DNA of 64,000 nt. Origin: Adiantum capillus-veneris (lineage: Eukaryota; Streptophyta; Polypodiopsida; Polypodiales; Pteridaceae). Positions within the stretch are counted from its first letter, which is position 1; the number at the start of each line of letters is the position of its first letter. The stretch spans positions 65,410,620 through 65,474,619 of the forward strand of contig CM043956.1 in the NCBI GenBank assembly GCA_014529385.2, given 5' to 3'. Position numbers and translations under genes: made by a program. The notes under the pieces are model-generated. The model had not been told where the DNA came from and did no database searches. It worked only from the letters and a program-made list of their open reading frames with translations. This document shows, piece after piece, positions 63,781 to 64,000 of this stretch.

Positions 63781-64000
63781 AATTTAGCTACCTCCTAATG
63801 TCCTAAGGAAAGTGCAAGAGTTATGTGCTCATGACAATTCTGTGACCATGTGCTCTTTGTTGGTGTATTTCATTTCTACAAAGGACTTGTATGTATTATT
63901 GTCTAGGTGTTGTAAGCATTTCAGTACGCAGCCAATGGTCTAATTTTGAAGGTGGCAACCAAGAAAGACAAGCTTATCTCAAATGTAGCCCTTCATTTGG
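63781..64000. other. window end, nothing recognised
   Basis: AT-rich sequence; no supported feature before the window stops. Confidence 0.5.

Overview
This 64 kb window looks like intergenic DNA from the nuclear genome of a land plant. A nuclear-type chloroplast ribosomal protein bL34 gene with a transit-peptide-like leader, a RALF-like peptide remnant, a SUVH-type SRA-domain remnant and plant Ty1/copia and Ty3/gypsy fossils support this. The long (GA)n/(TC)n and (TG)n tracts and the dense nesting suggest a large, repeat-rich genome such as a fern, lycophyte, bryophyte or gymnosperm. I cannot decide the lineage from sequence alone. Almost everything is mobile DNA or broken gene copies; only one host reading frame (bL34c, 51,045-51,464, +) looks whole.

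Layout. 1-349 is a 218-bp tandem repeat. From about 350 to at least 13.46 kb (probably about 18.6 kb) the minus strand carries a decayed rolling-circle transposon of the Helentron/Helitron2 kind. It has an N-terminal Helitron-type region, a Rep nuclease, a PIF1-type helicase, a C-terminal EEP endonuclease, and a separate intron-bearing RPA-like gene. Two same-family copia elements (7,460-12,631 and 13,464-18,567, both +) sit inside the RPA-like gene, each with its own 5-bp target duplication. A foldback repeat (18.6-19.05 kb) and an older copia relic (19.05-21.08 kb, +) follow. Next is a decayed multi-exon gene of unknown family (24.66 to 21.08 kb, -).

25.0-27.5 kb holds (TG)n tracts, a pair of long near-palindromic hairpins, a SWIM zinc-finger (MULE/FAR1-like) remnant and a 250-bp tandem repeat. 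27.9-36.0 kb is a badly eroded Ty3/gypsy fossil (-). A better preserved copia fossil (36.54-41.97 kb, -) lies within what looks like another gypsy LTR. A related LTR copy with a primer-binding-site-like sequence appears at 57.1 kb. 42.96-45.5 kb (-) is a roughly 850-codon, lightly interrupted reading frame with no domain I recognise. 46.97-48.42 kb is a short gypsy relic (+).

48.7-52.7 kb is a cluster of host-gene copies: two opposed halves of ribosomal protein uL11 (RPL12), a broken eS19 (RPS19), the intact bL34c, a RALF-like peptide remnant, an SRA-domain fragment and a broken eS26 (RPS26). They are interspersed with (GA)n/(TC)n and a large palindrome. The rest is AT-rich or low-complexity DNA with a 56-bp minisatellite (55.3 kb), a pair of about 300-bp direct repeats (58.5 and 60.5 kb), a decayed hAT transposase (60.8-63.0 kb, +) and a roughly 125-bp tandem repeat (63.3-63.8 kb).

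All identifications are by eye from translated motifs; no database search was run. Boundaries without LTRs or target duplications are approximate.
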